Source of the DNA: Carnegiea gigantea
Lineage: Eukaryota; Streptophyta; Magnoliopsida; Caryophyllales; Cactaceae
Length of the DNA: 64,000 bases
Direction: 5' to 3'
Assembly (NCBI GenBank): GCA_029747015.1
Contig: JAKOGI010000080.1
Location: forward strand, 778,501 to 842,500
Part shown: positions 1 through 11,662 of the stretch, in pieces
Position numbering within the stretch: position 1 is the first letter of the stretch
Layout: each line of letters starts with the position of its first letter
Made by a program: the position numbers and the translations under genes
Notes under the pieces: model-generated
Told to the model about the DNA's origin: nothing
The model's database searches: none
Seen by the model: only the letters and a program-made list of their open reading frames with translations

Positions 1-230
1 ACATTTATAGTTTAATTAATCTTATGGCTTTAAGCTAATTGGTAGTTAGCTAAGGTCATGTGATTTGTACTTGTATCAAATGCTTTCATGTGATCAATTG
101 CATACATTTATACTTGAATTAATCTCCTGGGGTTGAGCTCATTGATAGTTAGATATGGTCATATGATTTGAACTTGTGTTAAATGCTTCTATGTGACGAA
201 TTGCATACATTTATACTTGAATTTGTGTCC
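1..230. repeat. 103-bp tandem repeat, truncated by the window edge
   Basis: The motif acatttata recurs at 1, 104 and 207, giving a period of 103 bp. Between these points the sequence matches with scattered substitutions, for example tagttag followed by ggtcatgtgattt in one unit and ggtcatatgattt in the next. At least two units are present and the array continues off the left edge. No coding potential is seen. From about 230 to 680 there is unannotated AT-rich DNA that may be the upstream region of the eIF5 copy. Confidence 0.75.
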
Positions 231-679
231 TTGTTGGTCATTTGAGGTTATTCTTCTTCAACATTACCGTGTTCAAAACCTAAATGGTAATTCCAAGCAT
301 TTTCGCCCCCTCCTTGTTAAAGATGGATGCTGGTTAGGTCTTCATACTTGATTTGTCTTCCTGCTTCTTATATGTTATAGCATTTTTGTTGCGGGACATT
401 AGCAGTTAAGTCCGCCAAAGTGGAGTTTGAAACTTCTTTTATGTCTATACGAGTCTTTTCTTGTCATCAATTGGTTTGCTTGGTGAGTACTGCCCTACGT
501 CCAGGAAAAAGATCCGCCGTGCCTCAGAAAAAAGAAGATGTATGCATCTTGGGCCATTGGAGGGCTATTCTATTCATCATTAGGGTTGCACATTTATGTG
601 GCCTTCTTTTCACAAAGGAACAACCTTTGATCTTGCTATTTCTTCCTAATAAAATCAAAACTACCTTACATAAAACAAG

Positions 680-1996
680 ATGGCATTGCAGAACATTGGT
701 GCAGGAAACTGCGATGATGCCTTTTATAGGTATAAGATGCCAAAGACGATCACAAATATTGAAGGTCAAGGAAATGGCATCAAGACTAACATTGTCAATA
801 TGGTTGACATTGCCAAAGCCTTGGCTAGACCTGCATCATACACTATGAAATATTTTGGCTATGAGCTTGGAGCTCAATCCAAATTTGATGAGAAAACTAG
901 GACATCCCTTGTGAATAGAGCCCATGATACAACAAAGCTTGCTGCACTCCTAGAGATCTTCATTAAGAAGTATGTCCAGTGTCATGGATGTGGCAATCCT
1001 GAGATAGAAATTCTGATAACTAAGACTCAGATGGTACAGTTCAAGTGTGCTGCATGTGGGTTTGTGTCTGATGTGGACATAAGGGACAAGCTGACTTCGT
1101 TCATCCTTAAAAATCCACCTGAAGCAAACAAAGGGAGGGACAAGAAGGCCATGAGAAGGGCCAAAAAGGAAAGACTCAAAGAGGGTGAAGCTATTGATGA
1201 GGAGCAGAAGAAATTGAAAAAGGAGGCAGCAAAGCAGAAAAAGTCCTCCAAAGATGGTGCTTCTAAAGGTGCATCAACCAAGGATCTGATGGGGATCACT
1301 CACCCCCCGGAAATCAGGCAGAAGATAATGTGCTTCCTGTAGTTGATGACGATGACGACGAAGATGTTCAATGGCAGACTGATACATCTATGGGGGCAGA
1401 GGAGGATATAAGAGCAGCTCAACGCTGTGACATCTGAGATGGTTATGCTCTTTACTCGCAAAGAGAAGCCATCTAGGAAGAAGTCTCATCCTTACGAATC
1501 AAAACCCAAGATACGAGAAGCCAATGGCACACACACTACTGATCCCAGTGGGAGTCTCATGAAGGATTTGAAAGAATACCTCCAGAAGGGTCAACTGCGA
1601 GTCAGTTGAAAGCTCATATGGGGTCCTGGTAGTCTCCAAAAAGTGGTGGATACTCTATTTAAGGCTTTATTTGATGGTGTGGAAAATGGTTTTGCAAAAG
1701 AGGTTAGCAAGAAGAAAAATTATCTCGTTGCAGCCTTGGCTTACGCTGAGGGTTCCCAGATGGTTCTGCTACGCTCCATCGAGTCCTTCTGTGTGAAAGC
1801 TGGGACAGATGTTGTTAAAGAGGTGGCATTGGCAGTGAAGAATCTCTATGAACCTGATGTGCTGGAAGAAGAGGCTATTGTTGAGTGGTACGAGAAGGGG
1901 TCAGCAGGCACCAACAAAGGCTCACCGGTATGGAAGCATGTCAAGCCCTTGGTCAAGTGGCTTCAAACAACCGAATCTGAGTCTGAGGAGGAATGA
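680..1996 (+). pseudogene. eIF5 (eukaryotic translation initiation factor 5) pseudogene
   Basis: The sequence encodes a recognisable but broken eIF5, the GTPase-activating protein for eIF2 in the 43S preinitiation complex. The N-terminal part (680-1342) starts MALQNIG and keeps the YRYKMP motif with the arginine-finger residue (Arg17). It also keeps the C4 zinc finger (Cys101, Cys104, Cys123, Cys126) and the lysine-rich linker. The C-terminal W2/HEAT part (1643-1996) has VEWYEKG and an acidic ESESEEE tail. The frame changes four times: frame 2 to about 1283, frame 1 to about 1420, frame 2 to about 1595, frame 1 to about 1630, then frame 2. Premature stops follow in each abandoned frame. Several residues that are normally invariant are changed (FGCELG to FGYELG, TGTSL to TRTSL, NGAHD to NRAHD). 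No intron interrupts the copy, but plant eIF5 coding regions are commonly intronless as I recall, so this does not prove retroposition. Sequencing error is the alternative, but the intact genes elsewhere in the window argue against it. Confidence 0.88.
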
Positions 1997-3189
1997 GCTT
2001 TCAGATCCGTTGTCAAGGGCCTTCAAAATTTCTTGTGATTCCTTCGCTGCAGAAGTTTAAGTGGTTGAAGTACTAAAGTTTTTACTCTAGGGTACTGTCT
2101 TTGGTGTTTGCAATTTGGATTATTGTGTCTCATGTAATGTGATGCTGTTAGGAACTGTTCATGCCTGTCGGGAAGCTGTCGCTAGTTTAGTATGTAATGA
2201 AGATAGCATGTGCCGTGTTCGTGTCTGCTGGTGTGTGATCTTAGTTGTGTTTGGCGTGGACCATGGTGATGTGGCTTCTGTTAAATTATCGTCTGGTATT
2301 GAATGAAATTGGGTCGTGTTTATTTATTGGTTGTATAATTGTCCGGTGACTCTATAATTGCAGTTTAGTCTGTGCAACCTGTCTAAGTTGAGAAAATGTT
2401 GGTTCTGAGTTTTATGTTGCATAGGTAGGCTCTGATAATCATGCTTCTAAGTTCATGTGGCTTGGATGGTCTTTTTGCCAAATCGTTTAGTGAGCCCACA
2501 CGGGCTACATCAAGAGGGACATGAGCCGAAGTAGGCCAACACAATCACTTGGGACAAATATGCCTTTTGTATCTCTCTCAAGTAATTTTCCCAAGTAACA
2601 ATTGAGACTAACCAACATTTCTTCCCCTCTGTTCCCCTTTTTATCTCCGCAATTTTTCCAAGACCTTACATCGTGACTTATGAGGTGGAGGCCAATCAAT
2701 TAGAAAAGGAAAGCTCTATGCACGATGTTCTTGTAAGTAGGGATTAACTGGTTTAATAACTTACAGTAATTTTATCAATTGAACTAACTAATACGTAATA
2801 TCATTTTTTTTGGTTGGTGCAAAACACTTAATGTCTTGTAATAGTAAGAGACGTAAAATAAATAAATATATATAGTAAGTCAAGACCTTTTTATTTTGAA
2901 ATTTTTGTTTACGCTTAAAAGGAAGGCGTCTCCAAAGTAAATCCACGAGAGGAAAGGGACCGCTTGTCTGGACGATTGCAGACTTTGCAGTCACTACAAA
3001 TATGGACGTGAATGAGATACACAAGGCTTCATCTTCGTTGCCATTTTGCATCATCGATGGCGTTACAATTCAATTAACAACATAAATCTTCCCCACCCAT
3101 TTCTAATTTCAACATAGTTTTTGCACTGAAATGTCCATCACTGGATTACTTTTCCCTAGTCTGCTTAGTCACATCCCTCTTCTTAATCC
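1997..3189. other. Intergenic stretch between two pseudogenes
   Basis: This is AT-rich DNA without recognisable genes. The first 350 bases probably correspond to the former 3' UTR of the eIF5 copy. No poly(A) tract follows it, so there is no direct sign of retroposition. Short open frames here have no family resemblance. Confidence 0.5.
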
Positions 3190-6089
3190 CATCAACATTC
3201 AAGATTGATGCTACTGGAGCTTCAGCGTTGGGTATTCAACACTTACCGGACCCAAATAGAAGATACCCCGGAAGCCATTTGTGTTCAAGTTCTCAAAATA
3301 CAAATGGGTGTACTAATTTCTTTGTGCAAGTTGCTGAAGGCAATGTTGGTGAATGCTTCTCTCTCTTCAACCGAATTGACACCCATAGTAGTTCTACAAG
3401 TTCTTCAACTTGTACACAAGTTCATAGGCGTCTTGCCAAATTGGGTGCGTTAAAGGGTGACGGTTTCATTGCTAATAAGTTAGTGATAGCATATTCACGA
3501 AGTACAGAGAGAAGTACCCGCTTGTGCTGCTTTGATAGGTACCCTCTGTCGATTGGAGAGGTGGGTTGATCTTTTCTCCGTGCTTAAGATGATGGTAAAT
3601 GATGGTGTGCAGCCTGACAAATATCTTGGACCAACTATTTTAAAAGCTTGTTCTATGATGGAACGGATAGAAGCTGGTAAAATGGTTCGTGGGTATGTAG
3701 TAAGAAAGGGCATGGAAGAGGATGTCTTTGTTCGGAATGCTCTTATTGATATGTACGCAAACTATGGGGACTTGGGATACTCAGAGAGAGTTTTTGATAC
3801 AATGAATGAAAGAGATGTAGTTTCTTGGACTGCCCTCATTGTTGCTTATACAAGTCATGGTCTTGTGGATGAGGCTATCGATACATTTAGCAGGATGGAG
3901 TCGGATGGTATAAATGCTGATTTGATTGCTTGGAATGCACTTGTCTCTGGCTTTGCTCGAAATGGTGAGATTGATTTGGCTCTACGATCTCTAGAAGAGA
4001 TGCAAGAAATAGGATTGAGGCCAAAGGTTAATACTTGTTATGGAATAATCTTAGGCTGCATCCAGAATGAACATTATCAAGACGATTTAGACACATTTGT
4101 CAAGATTTTTAGGACTTCCTTGGTGTCAAATGTTGTGACATTTGTTAGCATTCTACCAGCTTGTGCTAGGTTTGAAGGACCTAAGTTTAGGAAAAGCGAT
4201 TCATGGACAATCTGTCAAACTTAGCCTTTCTGGGAACACCCATGTACAAGGATCATTAATTGATGTGTTTTAGAACGGTGGAAGGATTAACTACGCTGAA
4301 AACATCTTCGTTGGGGTGAAGCAGAAAAGTACTACCATATGGAATGAGATGATTGCAGCCTACCCGAATGAAGGAAATGCAGGGGCACGTATGGAACTCT
4401 TCAATTCTACGAAAGAAGCTGGTCCAAAGCCTGATGTAATTACTTATAACACCATACTTGCTGCTTATGCCAGAGATGGCAAAAAGAATGAGGCATATGA
4501 ACTACTAAATGAAATGTTTGAAGTGGGTTTGCGGCCAAATGTTGTTACTTTCAACATTTTAATATCTGGTTACCAAAAGTCTGGCCTTGATCATGAAGTT
4601 CTGAAATTGTTACAGGCTATGCAATCGCCTCACAGTGATAGCTTTGTATCGCAACTGATGAGGAAGTTGATTCCACCAGATCATGTCACTGATTCTGTCG
4701 TTGTAAACGGTGCTCTTGCTGCATCCACTGATTTAGGTCTAAGCCGTCAAGGGAAGGAATTGCATGGTTATGTTGTAAGGAACAACCTTGAATATAATGT
4801 CTATGTTTTAAGTGCACTTGTTGATATGTATTCAGAATGCTGTGATATGGACTCAGCAGCAGAAGTCTTCTGGAAAACAGAGAATAGGAACACAGTTATG
4901 TGGAATACAACGATGGCGGGTTACATCAATAAAAGGAAGCCATATAAGGCGTTTGGTCTCTTCAATATGATGCAGAATGAAGGGCTTAAACCCAGCCCAA
5001 TTACCTTCATGATACTCATGCCTGCCTGTGGAGAAATTGGAGCCCTCACATTAGGAAAAGAATTGCATGGCTGCCTTCTTAAGTGTCAGTTTGATAGGTC
5101 TAGTATTCACATTGGTAGTGCTTTGATTGACATGTTTGCTAAATGTGGCTGCATTTGGGAGGCCAAACAGGTGTTTGACTCTCAGAGTGTTAAAGTTGTC
5201 ATTGTATGGAACTCTATGATCTTGTCCTTCTCAGCTCACAGGATGATTGAGAATGCCTTGGACCTATTTGCACAAATGCAGATGTCAGGAGGCATGCCAG
5301 ATGGTAGAACCTTTACTGCACTTCTTTCAGCTTGTGCCCTAAGTGGGTTGGTAGAGGAAGGGTGGAATTATTTCAGTTTAATGGAGCATATATATGACAT
5401 TGCTCTAACCCTAGAGCACTACACTTGTATGGTCAGAATCTTAGGATCTATTGGACTGCTTGATGAGGCTGTTGACTTCATCAAAAAAATGCCTTTCACC
5501 CCAGATGCTTGCATATGGGTTACCCTTCTTCGATCATGTAGAACCCATTCAAATCCAAGGATAGGACACCCAAGCTGCACGAGCTCTCTTTGAACTCGAA
5601 CTAGATAATGCGTCTTACTATATACTTCTTTCCAATATATATGCATCTACTGGGTTGTGGGATTCTTCAAAGAGCTTGAGGAGCCTTGTGAAGGAATCTC
5701 AATCAACGAGAATAAAGGAGTGCAGTTGTATAAGCATTGGTTCAAGACTACATTCATTTGAGGGAGGAATGGTTAGTTGTTCAATGTTGGATGATATCAT
5801 GGTTATGTGGCATGAGTTGGCTGATGACATGAGGGATCCAGTATATGCAGGTGAGAAGCTAGATTCATTTTCATGCTAGCACACAAAAAAGTTGGCTATA
5901 TGTCTCGGGATCATCTCTGCAGGTGCCTCCAAGCCCATTCGAGTCTGCAAGAATCTAAGGATGTGTGTTGATTGTCACACATCAGCTAAGCTCATATCCA
6001 AAATTGTCGAAAGAGAAATTTTTGTGAAGGATAGCAGCTTCTATCACTATATGAGGAATGGTATATGTAGTTGCCAGGACGTATGGTAA
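3190..6089 (+). pseudogene. PLS-class pentatricopeptide repeat protein with E/DYW end, pseudogene
   Basis: A run of PPR motifs is spread over at least four frames. An N-terminal piece reads KLGALKGDGFIANKLVIAYS near 3440-3500. The next piece (3532-4224) has repeated NALIDMY, VVSWTALI and GIILGC motifs. The long piece (4316-5593, 425 aa) has DVITYNTILAAY, NVYVLSALVDMY, HIGSALIDMFAKCG and an E-domain start (ACIWVTLLRSC). The E part continues in another frame (about 5585-5876). A DYW-like C terminus (5892-6089) has NLRMCVDCHTSAKLISKIV and ends CQDVW where the family normally ends in D-Y-W. Frameshifts lie near 3515, 4185 and 5560, with a stop near 4272 and another at about 5876. Such proteins normally act in C-to-U RNA editing in chloroplasts or mitochondria. 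The zinc-binding CxxCH of the DYW domain survives, but the reading frame cannot make a full protein. The original start is not clear. Confidence 0.9.
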
Positions 6090-6179
6090 TCTAATACTAG
6101 GAGCGTAGTTGTTTGGCATCAAATGGCTCAAATTCTTCGAGGCCCTGAAAATGATTGACAGCATAGAGCCTAAGACCAG

Positions 6180-6870
6180 CTAGTTCTTGTACATTAATGG
6201 CGCTTCTGTGGATTGCTATGCCTCATTGTAAACGTAGATATTTCATTTTTGGGAATAGAAAATTTTTGTCTAAGAAGATTGTTGCAGATTCCTATGGTGC
6301 AATTCCTTTGGTCATTGTTTTTCTTTTAGAGTTGTCAAATGACTTTAGCTGCAAAAAGGTTTGGTTCTTACTCTTCAATCCTAACGATAATAAGCATAAT
6401 CTGGATAACAATTGTGAATTAATGGCTTCAAGGACTAGCAACGAGCATACTTACGATAATGATCGTACTTAGGATCACGATTGTAAAAAGGTATATGATT
6501 TGAAATTTGTCAATATATTACATGTCGACAGTGTATTATATTTAATGGACTAATTGTTTCTCCATCATTGGTAAATCGAATTTCAACAACCCTTTGATTA
6601 GATAAAATCAGCGGATAACATACTCAATTTAAAAGTGAATCCCAAAATTGAATTGACCTAAACTGAGTGAATTCTAGTCGAAATTTCGTAATTATTTTTT
6701 GTATGACAAATTTCTTAGACAAACTGTTGATTCAACCGAATCAAATGGAACTAAAATGTTCATTTGATACGAAATACGATCCAATTTGAACGGCTCCACT
6801 TGTTTCCAGGCCGAACTGTTCGCTTGCTAGAATAAAATAATTTCCGCTCAACAAACAAAAGCGCAAAAAT
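6180..6870. other. Intergenic, no gene seen
   Basis: AT-rich DNA downstream of the PPR remnant. The open frames are short and have no recognisable motifs. Confidence 0.4.
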
Positions 6871-6879
6871 CCGGAAAAC

Positions 6880-7160
6880 GGTGTCGTACGTATGGAATTT
6901 AGTTGAGGTCTTTTTGGAAGCGTGTAGGAGTACACTCGTACCCACGCCAAAAATCCGTCCCCGCGCGTTGGTGACGCTGTACTGTTCTCAAACCCGTAAG
7001 CCTCTCTTGCTCGGCGAGAAAATGGAGGCGCAGGCGACGGTGACGGTGACAGCGACGGCAACAACCGCCGCTCGTGTCCGATATTTCAGGTGCAATTTTT
7101 TCCGGCGATGTTGCCGTTGCCGATGCTTCTGCTGCTGCTACACTTTTCCTTAGTCTTCCT
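6880..7160 (+). other. GC-rich island, possible promoter/first exon of an unrecognised transcript
   Basis: This stretch is clearly richer in G, C and CpG than its flanks. It contains an ATG at 7022 in fair context followed by MEAQATVTVTATATTAARVR. A possible splice donor (cag then gtgcaa) lies near 7091. No continuation exon with family resemblance was found downstream. It could be the 5' end of a non-coding transcript or of a lost gene. Confidence 0.25.
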
Positions 7161-8200
7161 TCATTTAGGTTTGTTGGATTCTCTTGTTACTCAATTCCCC
7201 AACCCTGAGTTAACATAAATTATGCTAATTTTTGGGATGTTCAAATTGTTTTTGCAGTGTACAATTGGTAAATTGAGTAGTTTTGGCTAACTGTGCCAAT
7301 AATCATCAGTGTCATCCGCGTGTTGAAGGCGAATTTATGGAAATTCTGCTTTTTCACTTCGTTGATCTTGTAATTTGTAATTAAAAGACTAAATTTTGTC
7401 CATTGCCAATGAAGAAGAATTGGCTTGTTTGCTGTTAAATATCCTGTTAGTTGTGGGGTCAAAAAAAAAAAACAAAAAACTTGGCTAAAATGAAGGGTAA
7501 TTAGAATTTTAATTCGCGGATCATTGAAATTTGGCAGCATGAAGCTGGGATCATTCTAGAAATTACAAGACTGTTTTGCTGCTGTAGTAAGTTGTTTGAT
7601 AACAAAAAAGTCATCTCTAAAATGCTTATATCGGACATGAGTCCAAAAATTTGTACTAACTGAGTTGAAGGTTTGAAGAATGGAAGAATTAGAGTGATAC
7701 GTGATGTTTAAGCATTAGAGTAGGAGCGATACTCAAAGTTAGGAACTTTTGCTCCTGTATTTGTAGGTAAGAGACTATTTTGATTCTTGAATATGTATCT
7801 TCTAGGAGGCTATCACATTTTAAGAGTGTGTATTAAGTATTTATGCCTGCCACATTTAATGGGGTGTGCTGATGCTTTGTGTTGCCCACAGTAGGAATAG
7901 CATTATAGCCGTTGTATAGAACTGCAGATTATGCGTAGGACATGACTATTTTCATGGAGCTGCGCCTGGTTTTTTCTTTTTTAAATGTTTTTAGTCAAAC
8001 TTTGTTATTCTAAATCGTTCAAATCTTAAACAATATTTGACTTGATTTAAAATACCAAGTCCTAGAGACATATAGCTGATAGCCTATGTAAACTCTGTGA
8101 TGATGAGTTTGTTATGTGCAAGCTCAAGATGCAATTTATCTATGTCTTTATGCATGATGTAACTGATGTTGGTGCAGCCAGTTGGAATAGTATGGCTTGT
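7160..8200. other. Intergenic, no gene seen
   Basis: AT-rich DNA with short poly(A) tracts. No coding exons were recognised on either strand. Confidence 0.4.
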
Positions 8201-8212
8201 ACTTGTAATGGG

Positions 8213-8305
8213 ATGGATGAATACTGTGCTGGAATGTGTAGAAAAAGTCGATTAGAAAAGAAGGGTTTTGGAGTTATGGATGAATACTGTGCTGGAATGT
8301 GTAGA
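8213..8305 (+). repeat. 30-bp direct repeat, period 63 bp
   Basis: A 30-bp sequence beginning atggatgaatactgtgctgg is present identically at 8213-8242 and 8276-8305. The spacing of 63 bp is a multiple of three, so a short open frame (8114-8320) runs through both copies. There is no known domain and I do not call a gene. Confidence 0.8.
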
Positions 8306-8406
8306 GTAATTTTGGGGTAGGATTGGAGTTTTGCTTTGTGATGAGGGCTGTAATTCTTTGTGATTGGTGTCGTAAAGATTTTATTACAATGATGTAGGTT
8401 AAATTT

Positions 8407-8433
8407 GTTTTTTTTTTTTTTTTTTTTTTTGGG
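8407..8433. repeat. Long poly(T) run followed by G run
   Basis: About 26 T are followed by four G. This is one of many T-then-G (equivalently C-then-A) composite homopolymers in the window. Confidence 0.8.
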
Positions 8434-8715
8434 GACATGGTGCTGCAGAGGATGTGAGCCAACTACCCTCTGGGATCTGTTGTGTTGCTTGAGTATGTAG
8501 TGGGACCAATTAAAGTGTATGGATATGGGTGTTTGTGCCATGCTGTATGGAGGAGTGTTAAAATTGCTGCAACACTTTCGTGGTTTTGATCTCTCCGTTT
8601 TATGTTGATTACCTTTGCCTTTTCAGTCTGCTGGTTATATCAGTGCACACTGGCACTTGTCCTGAATGCTTGTGTGACTATCGACACCTTCGATCTTTTT
8701 ACAGCCACTTCTCAA

Positions 8716-8938
8716 CAATCTTTTTACAGCCACAGCTCCTCAAATCTCCTTCCTAGTTCCTAATTCCTAGTCCCTGTCTATTCTTTTGATTTTCCATGTA
8801 TGAAGTAGTCGTATCAGCCCATATCCACCTTCAATCTTTTTACAGCCACAGCTCCTCAAATCTCCTTCCTAGTTCCTAATTCCTAGTCCCTGTCTATTCT
8901 TTTGATTTTCCATGTATGAAGTAGTCGTATCAGCCCAT
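8716..8938. repeat. 107-bp perfect direct duplication, period 116 bp
   Basis: Positions 8716-8822 and 8832-8938 are identical as read by eye. Both begin caatctttttacagccac and end cgtatcagcccat. The spacer is only nine bases. A shorter fragment with ctttttacagccac also occurs just upstream near 8695. The identity implies a recent tandem duplication or a collapsed/expanded assembly. Confidence 0.9.
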
Positions 8939-9033
8939 CAGCATTTTTGTTGATGTGGGTCTCTAACGAGCATGGCTTTCCTGAAATCATCCATATCTCC
9001 TCTTACATAGACTACAAATATGTTATCCTCAGG

Positions 9034-9123
9034 TTGGGAACTCTGACATCTGCTTCAATTTGTCGAGCATAACGTTCATCGCTGGTCGTATGTTCAAGTT
9101 TGGTCTAGTCTGTTCCTGAAACA
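9034..9123 (-). pseudogene. Possible relic terminal exon of a receptor-like protein kinase
   Basis: On the minus strand an acceptor-like tttcag is followed by an open stretch that reads EQTRPNLNIRPAMNVMLDKL and ends in a stop after EFPT. The RPAM motif with a following hydrophobic helix resembles kinase subdomain XI of plant receptor-like kinases. No upstream kinase exons were seen on the minus strand to the right. This is at best a fragment and may be a chance match. Confidence 0.25.
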
Positions 9124-9129
9124 TGCAAA

Positions 9130-10415
9130 AAACAAGGAAGATGTGCTGACCAACTGCTTTAATAATCTAGTATTAGTTTTCTTCATTTGCTTTTGCTATT
9201 TTGGAACACCTTTTAATAGCCTCGGTAACTAGGGGACTTCTGGTAATTAAACTGAATTTGGGTTCCTTTCCCCAATTTGGTTAGTATGGATGATATAATG
9301 CTTTCATTGAATGAAGATATCTCCCAAGATCACGAAGTAATGCTGGCAGTGTCTAGTATGCATTTTTGGATCATTTGTGGCATTATGATGGGTGTATATG
9401 AATGATGTGGTTTGCAATTTACTGAAGATGTAAGAACTTCATATTGACTTTCAACTGCTAGCTTCTTGGATGATGGTCAAAGGTTGCCCCTGAGTTCTTA
9501 TTTGAGTCTGGTTTTATTATTCTCTTAGGTGCAGTCAATGAAATGGAGGTCATATCATCTATAAATAATATCCCTAAGTACTGTGAAGTTCATTGGCTGA
9601 GGCTTGAGTGATGTGGGCATTTGGGAAGGCTGCAGTGAAGGTCTCATGGGTGTCTTACATTCTGGAATGCCATCATGGAAGTTCTAGGATCATGTTTTGG
9701 AGATTTCAGGTGGTGCTTAGGACATCTATTCAGTATGCTTGCTCTCAGGATCTACCCCGATTGAGTCTGCAAGTATATAGGAACTTTTTTTCCTGTATAA
9801 TATTCCCTCGTGTTTTTTCCTCAATATGTATATTCGTGGTGTTCTGAATGTGGGAATGTGGTTCTACATCTCTTATTATTAGAGTTATGTATCACATGTT
9901 CTGCTTTTCTCATCAACTCAGTAATGCTATTTGTTTTTTTGGTGCTAAAATGCAGTCTGTTTTGTGAAATGATCCAAGTAGCAGTTGCATACAGTCACCA
10001 TATGTTGCAAACGCGCACAGCAGTCCTGGACTATTGGAAGACTATTTTGTTCAGGTTATACTCTTTACGAAAGGGTGCGGGTACCAAATGTTTCTGCGCA
10101 TACCAAGCGTAAGGCATGGGCCACCCTGTTATCCACCCGATCTATTATAGACCTTAACCTTTGTTGAATGTATTCTAAACGAGCCAGCCCGCTCGGCCCA
10201 AGGAGTACTCAGTTCATTGTCTGCCCCCTGCCACCCTCTAGGGAAAGGTTCCCTTTTGTATTTCTTGTTACTTACCTCCCAACTTCTTCCTCGTCTAATA
10301 ACTCTGTCTGAGAGCACTGCCCCAGCGTTGATTTACGTGCATTAATGAGCTTAAGTTCTACTAGCCAGTGTCTTTGGAACTGCTTTGTCATATTATATAT
10401 GTGATATATCAGCCT
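9130..10415. other. Intergenic, no gene seen
   Basis: Mixed sequence without recognised exons. Open frames at 9608-10167 show no domain or motif. Confidence 0.4.
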
Positions 10416-10418
10416 GCA

Positions 10419-10436
10419 TTCTTCTTCTTCTTCTTC

Positions 10437-10476
<40 letters not shown>

Positions 10477-10483
10477 TCTTGCG
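10419..10483. repeat. TTC/TC microsatellite
   Basis: Several ttc units lead directly into about fifteen tc units. This low-complexity tract generates poly-Phe/Ser-Leu and poly-Glu/Arg open frames that are not genes. Confidence 0.95.
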
Positions 10484-11067
10484 GTTGTTTAGATTTGGCC
10501 CACTGCCTGTTTCTAAGTTGAAAACTACAGTAAGAAGGCAGAGCATGAGTTGCTGGCATGAGACAAAAAAGCAAAGATGCCCCAATTATGTTGCTTCCCA
10601 AACTCCCACCGAAAATGGCGACAATTTGAGTGTGTGAGACCTGCATGCATGCAGAATTCTGAGAAAGAGAGAGCTGATAACCTGCAGTGCTTGGAAAGTG
10701 AGGGTTAGAATTGAATCAAAGGAAAGCATAGAGAGGACGAGGGGTGCAGACTCTGCAGCGGCATTCAAGCAAAAAGAAGAACCATGAATCTCTTTTTCAA
10801 TCTTTTCTTCTTCTTCTGGTTTTAAAAAAAAAAAAAAAAATCCTTTTCATCATTCTTCCTCAACTGAAATCATTAGTAGGTAGTTCACTTCTCCCGAGTA
10901 CCAACCAGAACGCACTTCATTCGGCCTTCAGAGGGGCCGGCTACGCGGTATCCCTACACCCCACAAAACTAACCTGCAATCCTGGCTGAACGAATCCGAC
11001 TCATATTAGACCGGACTTCTAAATTAGGTTCACTTAAAAGTAAATTGGAGCTGAACCATGTGCAAGC

Positions 11068-11662
11068 CAAAATTTCGTATAAAGTTGTATTTTTTTTTTT
11101 TTTGTGGGGAAGTTTATTAGATCAAATATTAGTTGACTCAAGCCGGAAAATCACCCAATCTGAACCAAACTGAAATATTCGTTTGACTCGAAACATGACA
11201 CAACTTGTACCCAAATCAAAAGACCTCTCGCACTCTCTGCCAGGTCGAGTGCCTCTGCTCCCTTTATTTCGTTTCTCCAGCTACTTCCTTTTCCCTCAAC
11301 CCAAAGAACCCAAAAACTCGGGGGGGGGGGGGACAGGTCGAAAGATCTGTACCACTAAGTCGACCTAACCGAACAGTGCTTGTCCTGACTCACAAATTTT
11401 CGTATCAAGTTGTATCCTTTTGTTTGGCAAGTTTATTGGGCCAAATATTAATTGACCCTAGCCGGAAAATCACCTACTCCAAATCAAACGGAAATGTCGT
11501 TTGACTTGAATCATGGCCTGATCCGTATCCAAACCAAATGATATGTTTGCCCTGTCTAGGGGACACCCCCCCCCCTCTCTCCAACTACTTCGTTTGCCCC
11601 AAAAAAAATTTAGTGGGGAAAAGTGAGCAGATCTTTTGATCTTGGTACCACTAAAGAGGAGC
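11068..11662. repeat. Diverged tandem duplication of about 300 bp
   Basis: Two segments, about 11068-11368 and 11392-11662, share an ordered series of matches. These are a ttcgtat-agttgtat start, aagtttatt followed by aaatatta-ttgac, agccggaaaatcacc, cgtttgact, a C-rich or G-rich run, and a gatct/taccacta end. The period is about 324 bp. Homopolymer tracts inside the units (13 G at about 11320, 10 C at about 11567) differ between copies. No coding sense is apparent. Confidence 0.75.

Noticed and set aside
420..848. Open frame of 142 codons overlapping the eIF5 start
   Set aside because: It runs in a different frame from the recognisable eIF5 sequence at 680 and has no motif of its own.
680..1996. 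Functional eIF5 gene with short introns at the frame breaks
   Set aside because: No GT-AG pairs at the breaks restore the frame without losing conserved residues. The shifts alternate between two frames, as small indels do.
10272..10646. Minus-strand frame with poly-Glu/Arg
   Set aside because: It is generated by the TTC/TC microsatellite and has no other coding features.
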